The notes beneath the pieces were generated by a model. The model did not search any database, was not told the origin of the DNA, and was given only the letters and a program-made list of their open reading frames with translations. Shown here one piece after another: positions 62,991 through 64,000 of a stretch of 64,000 nucleotides of DNA. The translations under genes and the position numbers were made by a program. The DNA is taken from the NCBI RefSeq assembly GCF_002288325.1, contig NZ_CP016780.1, positions 806,001-870,000 of the forward strand, written 5' to 3'. Origin of the DNA: Candidatus Planktophila lacus. GTDB taxonomy: Bacteria; Actinomycetota; Actinomycetes; Nanopelagicales; Nanopelagicaceae. Every line of letters starts with the position of its first letter. Position 1 is the first letter of the stretch.

Positions 62991-63003
62991 CAGCGTGCAG
63001 AGA

Positions 63004-63747
63004 TTACTTGGATCTAAAAGTCTTACGAATCTCCTGATTACGCGCACCGAGCGGCGCTAATTTCTCTCCATTTAGCGTTAAATCAAGATCTCCCGCATTG
63101 CTTAGATAAACACTGATCGATGTTTCTGCGCTAAAGCTCTTGGTATCGCCTTGAAAGATCGGGTCTTGAAAAAGTGTTTTGCCACCGGCAACAACATGAA
63201 TATTTGAACTTCCTCGCGTTGCCGAAATTGTTAACTTCATTTCTCCATCGGCTGCGGCAGGCACACTTTCAGTTGTGGCAGGTTCTGTAGCCGCTACTGA
63301 GGCAGAGGCCGAAGGTGTTGGCGTTGCAGATGGAGTTGTTGTAACAACTGGCGTTACCGTCGTTTCAGAATTCGAAATAATGATTTGACCTACTGCGATT
63401 GCAGATAAGAGAACCACTGAAGCGATTACAAGTGACTTAGGCTTAATTGATTTACGTTCCGTCGGTATTCGGGACACATTATTTTCAACCAACATATCGT
63501 GAATCTTCCGCGATTCACTGGAGTGCTCCTCGTTGTAAAGATCAATTAGCGTCTGTGGCTCCACGAAAATATGAGCGGCAATGTTGCGAAGATGTCCGCG
63601 CGCATATGTATCGCCACCACAATTAACGAACTTATTTTTTTCCATCTCAATAAGCAATCCAGGGCGAATGCTTAACCGTGATGCGAGTTCGTCAATGCTT
63701 AGGCCAGCGCTTTCGCGCGCGCCTTGCATAAATTGACCAAGTGACAT
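63004..63747 (-). CDS. RodZ-like membrane protein with HTH and DUF4115 domain
   Basis: A 247-residue protein from the ATG at 63747: an HTH_25 domain (GQFMQGARESAGLSIDELASRLSIRPGLLIEMEKNKF) then DTYARGHLRNIAAHIFV, one transmembrane helix near 105-125 (SLVIASVVLLSAIAVGQIII), a Ser/Thr/Pro/Ala linker, and a C-terminal beta domain (LTISATRGSSNIHVVAGGK, SVYLSNAGDLDLTLNG). RodZ links MreB to the envelope in rods; actinobacteria usually lack MreB or use polar growth, so the exact job is unclear. Located between ftsK and rimO. Confidence 0.82.
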   Translation of the reverse strand: MSLGQFMQGARESAGLSIDELASRLSIRPGLLIEMEKNKFVNCGGDTYARGHLRNIAAHIFVEPQTLIDLYNEEHSSESRKIHDMLVENNVSRIPTERKSIKPKSLVIASVVLLSAIAVGQIIISNSETTVTPVVTTTPSATPTPSASASVAATEPATTESVPAAADGEMKLTISATRGSSNIHVVAGGKTLFQDPIFQGDTKSFSAETSISVYLSNAGDLDLTLNGEKLAPLGARNQEIRKTFRSK

Positions 63748-63887
63748 TTCTGCTCGCAATGCTAAGTATCGGGATTACTGATGAGTAAAGTCTAGAACCG
63801 CAATCACCCCAGCGATAGCCATATACGTGAATCCTGAGTGAAATCACCCCCAGAGGTAGTCCCCTATTTGGTTACTGTCACCGCTCT

Positions 63888-64000
63888 TTAGTAATCGCGG
63901 AGCGTGGCGAGAACCGAATCGAGTTCATCAGGCTTAACCATCACAACTCGTGCCTTGGAACCTTCGGATGGACCAACGATTCCGCGAGATTCCATCAAAT
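63888..64000 (-). CDS. ftsK: DNA translocase FtsK, C-terminal fragment
   Basis: The last 37 codons: [19 protein letters not shown] and [17 protein letters not shown], then TAA at 63888-63890. This matches the FtsK/SpoIIIE winged-helix gamma domain, which reads KOPS-like sequences, and the GPSEGSKAR loop is diagnostic. The rest is beyond the window. It would pump terminal chromosome DNA through the septum. Confidence 0.88.
   Translation of the reverse strand, partial: LMESRGIVGPSEGSKARVVMVKPDELDSVLATLRDY

Overview
The window looks like chromosomal DNA of a small-genome actinobacterium, most likely a freshwater acI type (Nanopelagicales; 'Candidatus Planktophila/Nanopelagicus'-like). The grounds are: about half G+C by eye; very tight packing with 1-20 bp gaps and many ATGA/TAATG overlaps; actinobacteria-specific families (DUF3000, DUF3093, DUF3159, DUF4193, DUF3046, SepIVA-like, ClgR-like, HU with a lysine-rich tail, a soluble acyl-ACP desaturase); and gene order matching two blocks of the Mycobacterium tuberculosis chromosome (about Rv2680-Rv2748 and Rv2906-Rv2989) that here interleave. 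The genus is inference. I found no rRNA, tRNA, CRISPR, insertion sequence or prophage. This is core genome.

Layout. 1-3.5 kb: tail of an acyl-CoA synthetase, a sensor-less two-component pair, a PimB-like mannosyltransferase and an exported NlpC/P60 peptidase. 3.5-8 kb: small cysteine protein, RibD-like reductase, EamA permease, DUF3000-RNase D, FTR1 iron permease. 8-16 kb: fadA-fadB beta-oxidation operon, dxs, acnA. 16-21 kb: TRAM RNA methyltransferase, two TrkA proteins, DUF3159, dut, thioesterase, DUF3093, DUF4193. 21-29.8 kb: hflX, dapF, miaA, miaB, amidotransferase, acyl-ACP desaturase, then trmD-rimM-khpA-rpsP. 30-43 kb: ffh, amtB-glnB-glnD nitrogen operon, ftsY, smc, rnc, rpmF, yceD, sepIVA-like, coaD, rsmD, recG. 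45-54.7 kb: rpmB, a secreted protein of unknown function, thiL, ddl, gpsA, plsC, hupB, leuD-leuC and their divergent IclR regulator. 54.7-64 kb: recX-recA with an SOS box, yaaA, an exported rhodanese plus YeeE/YedE transporter, DUF3046, TetR, ClgR-like, cinA-type amidase, pgsA, rimO, a RodZ-like protein and the tail of ftsK.

How the genes work together: amtB-glnB-glnD senses and imports ammonium; fadAB and the desaturase share a candidate operator, which suggests joint control of fatty-acid oxidation and unsaturation; ffh/ftsY serve membrane targeting; rnc, rsmD, rimM, trmD, miaA/B, rimO and the TRAM methyltransferase form a large RNA and ribosome maturation group; the exported rhodanese with YeeE/YedE looks like a route for scavenging reduced sulfur.

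Most striking non-coding signals: perfect palindromes before acnA (18 bp) and before the rhodanese (14 bp); a TACTGAC-type palindrome shared by fadAB and the desaturase; -10 hexamers placed 6-8 bp before the start codon of many genes (leaderless transcripts); tandem duplications of the ftsY start and the hflX stop; and a recX reading frame that appears to start at ATT.
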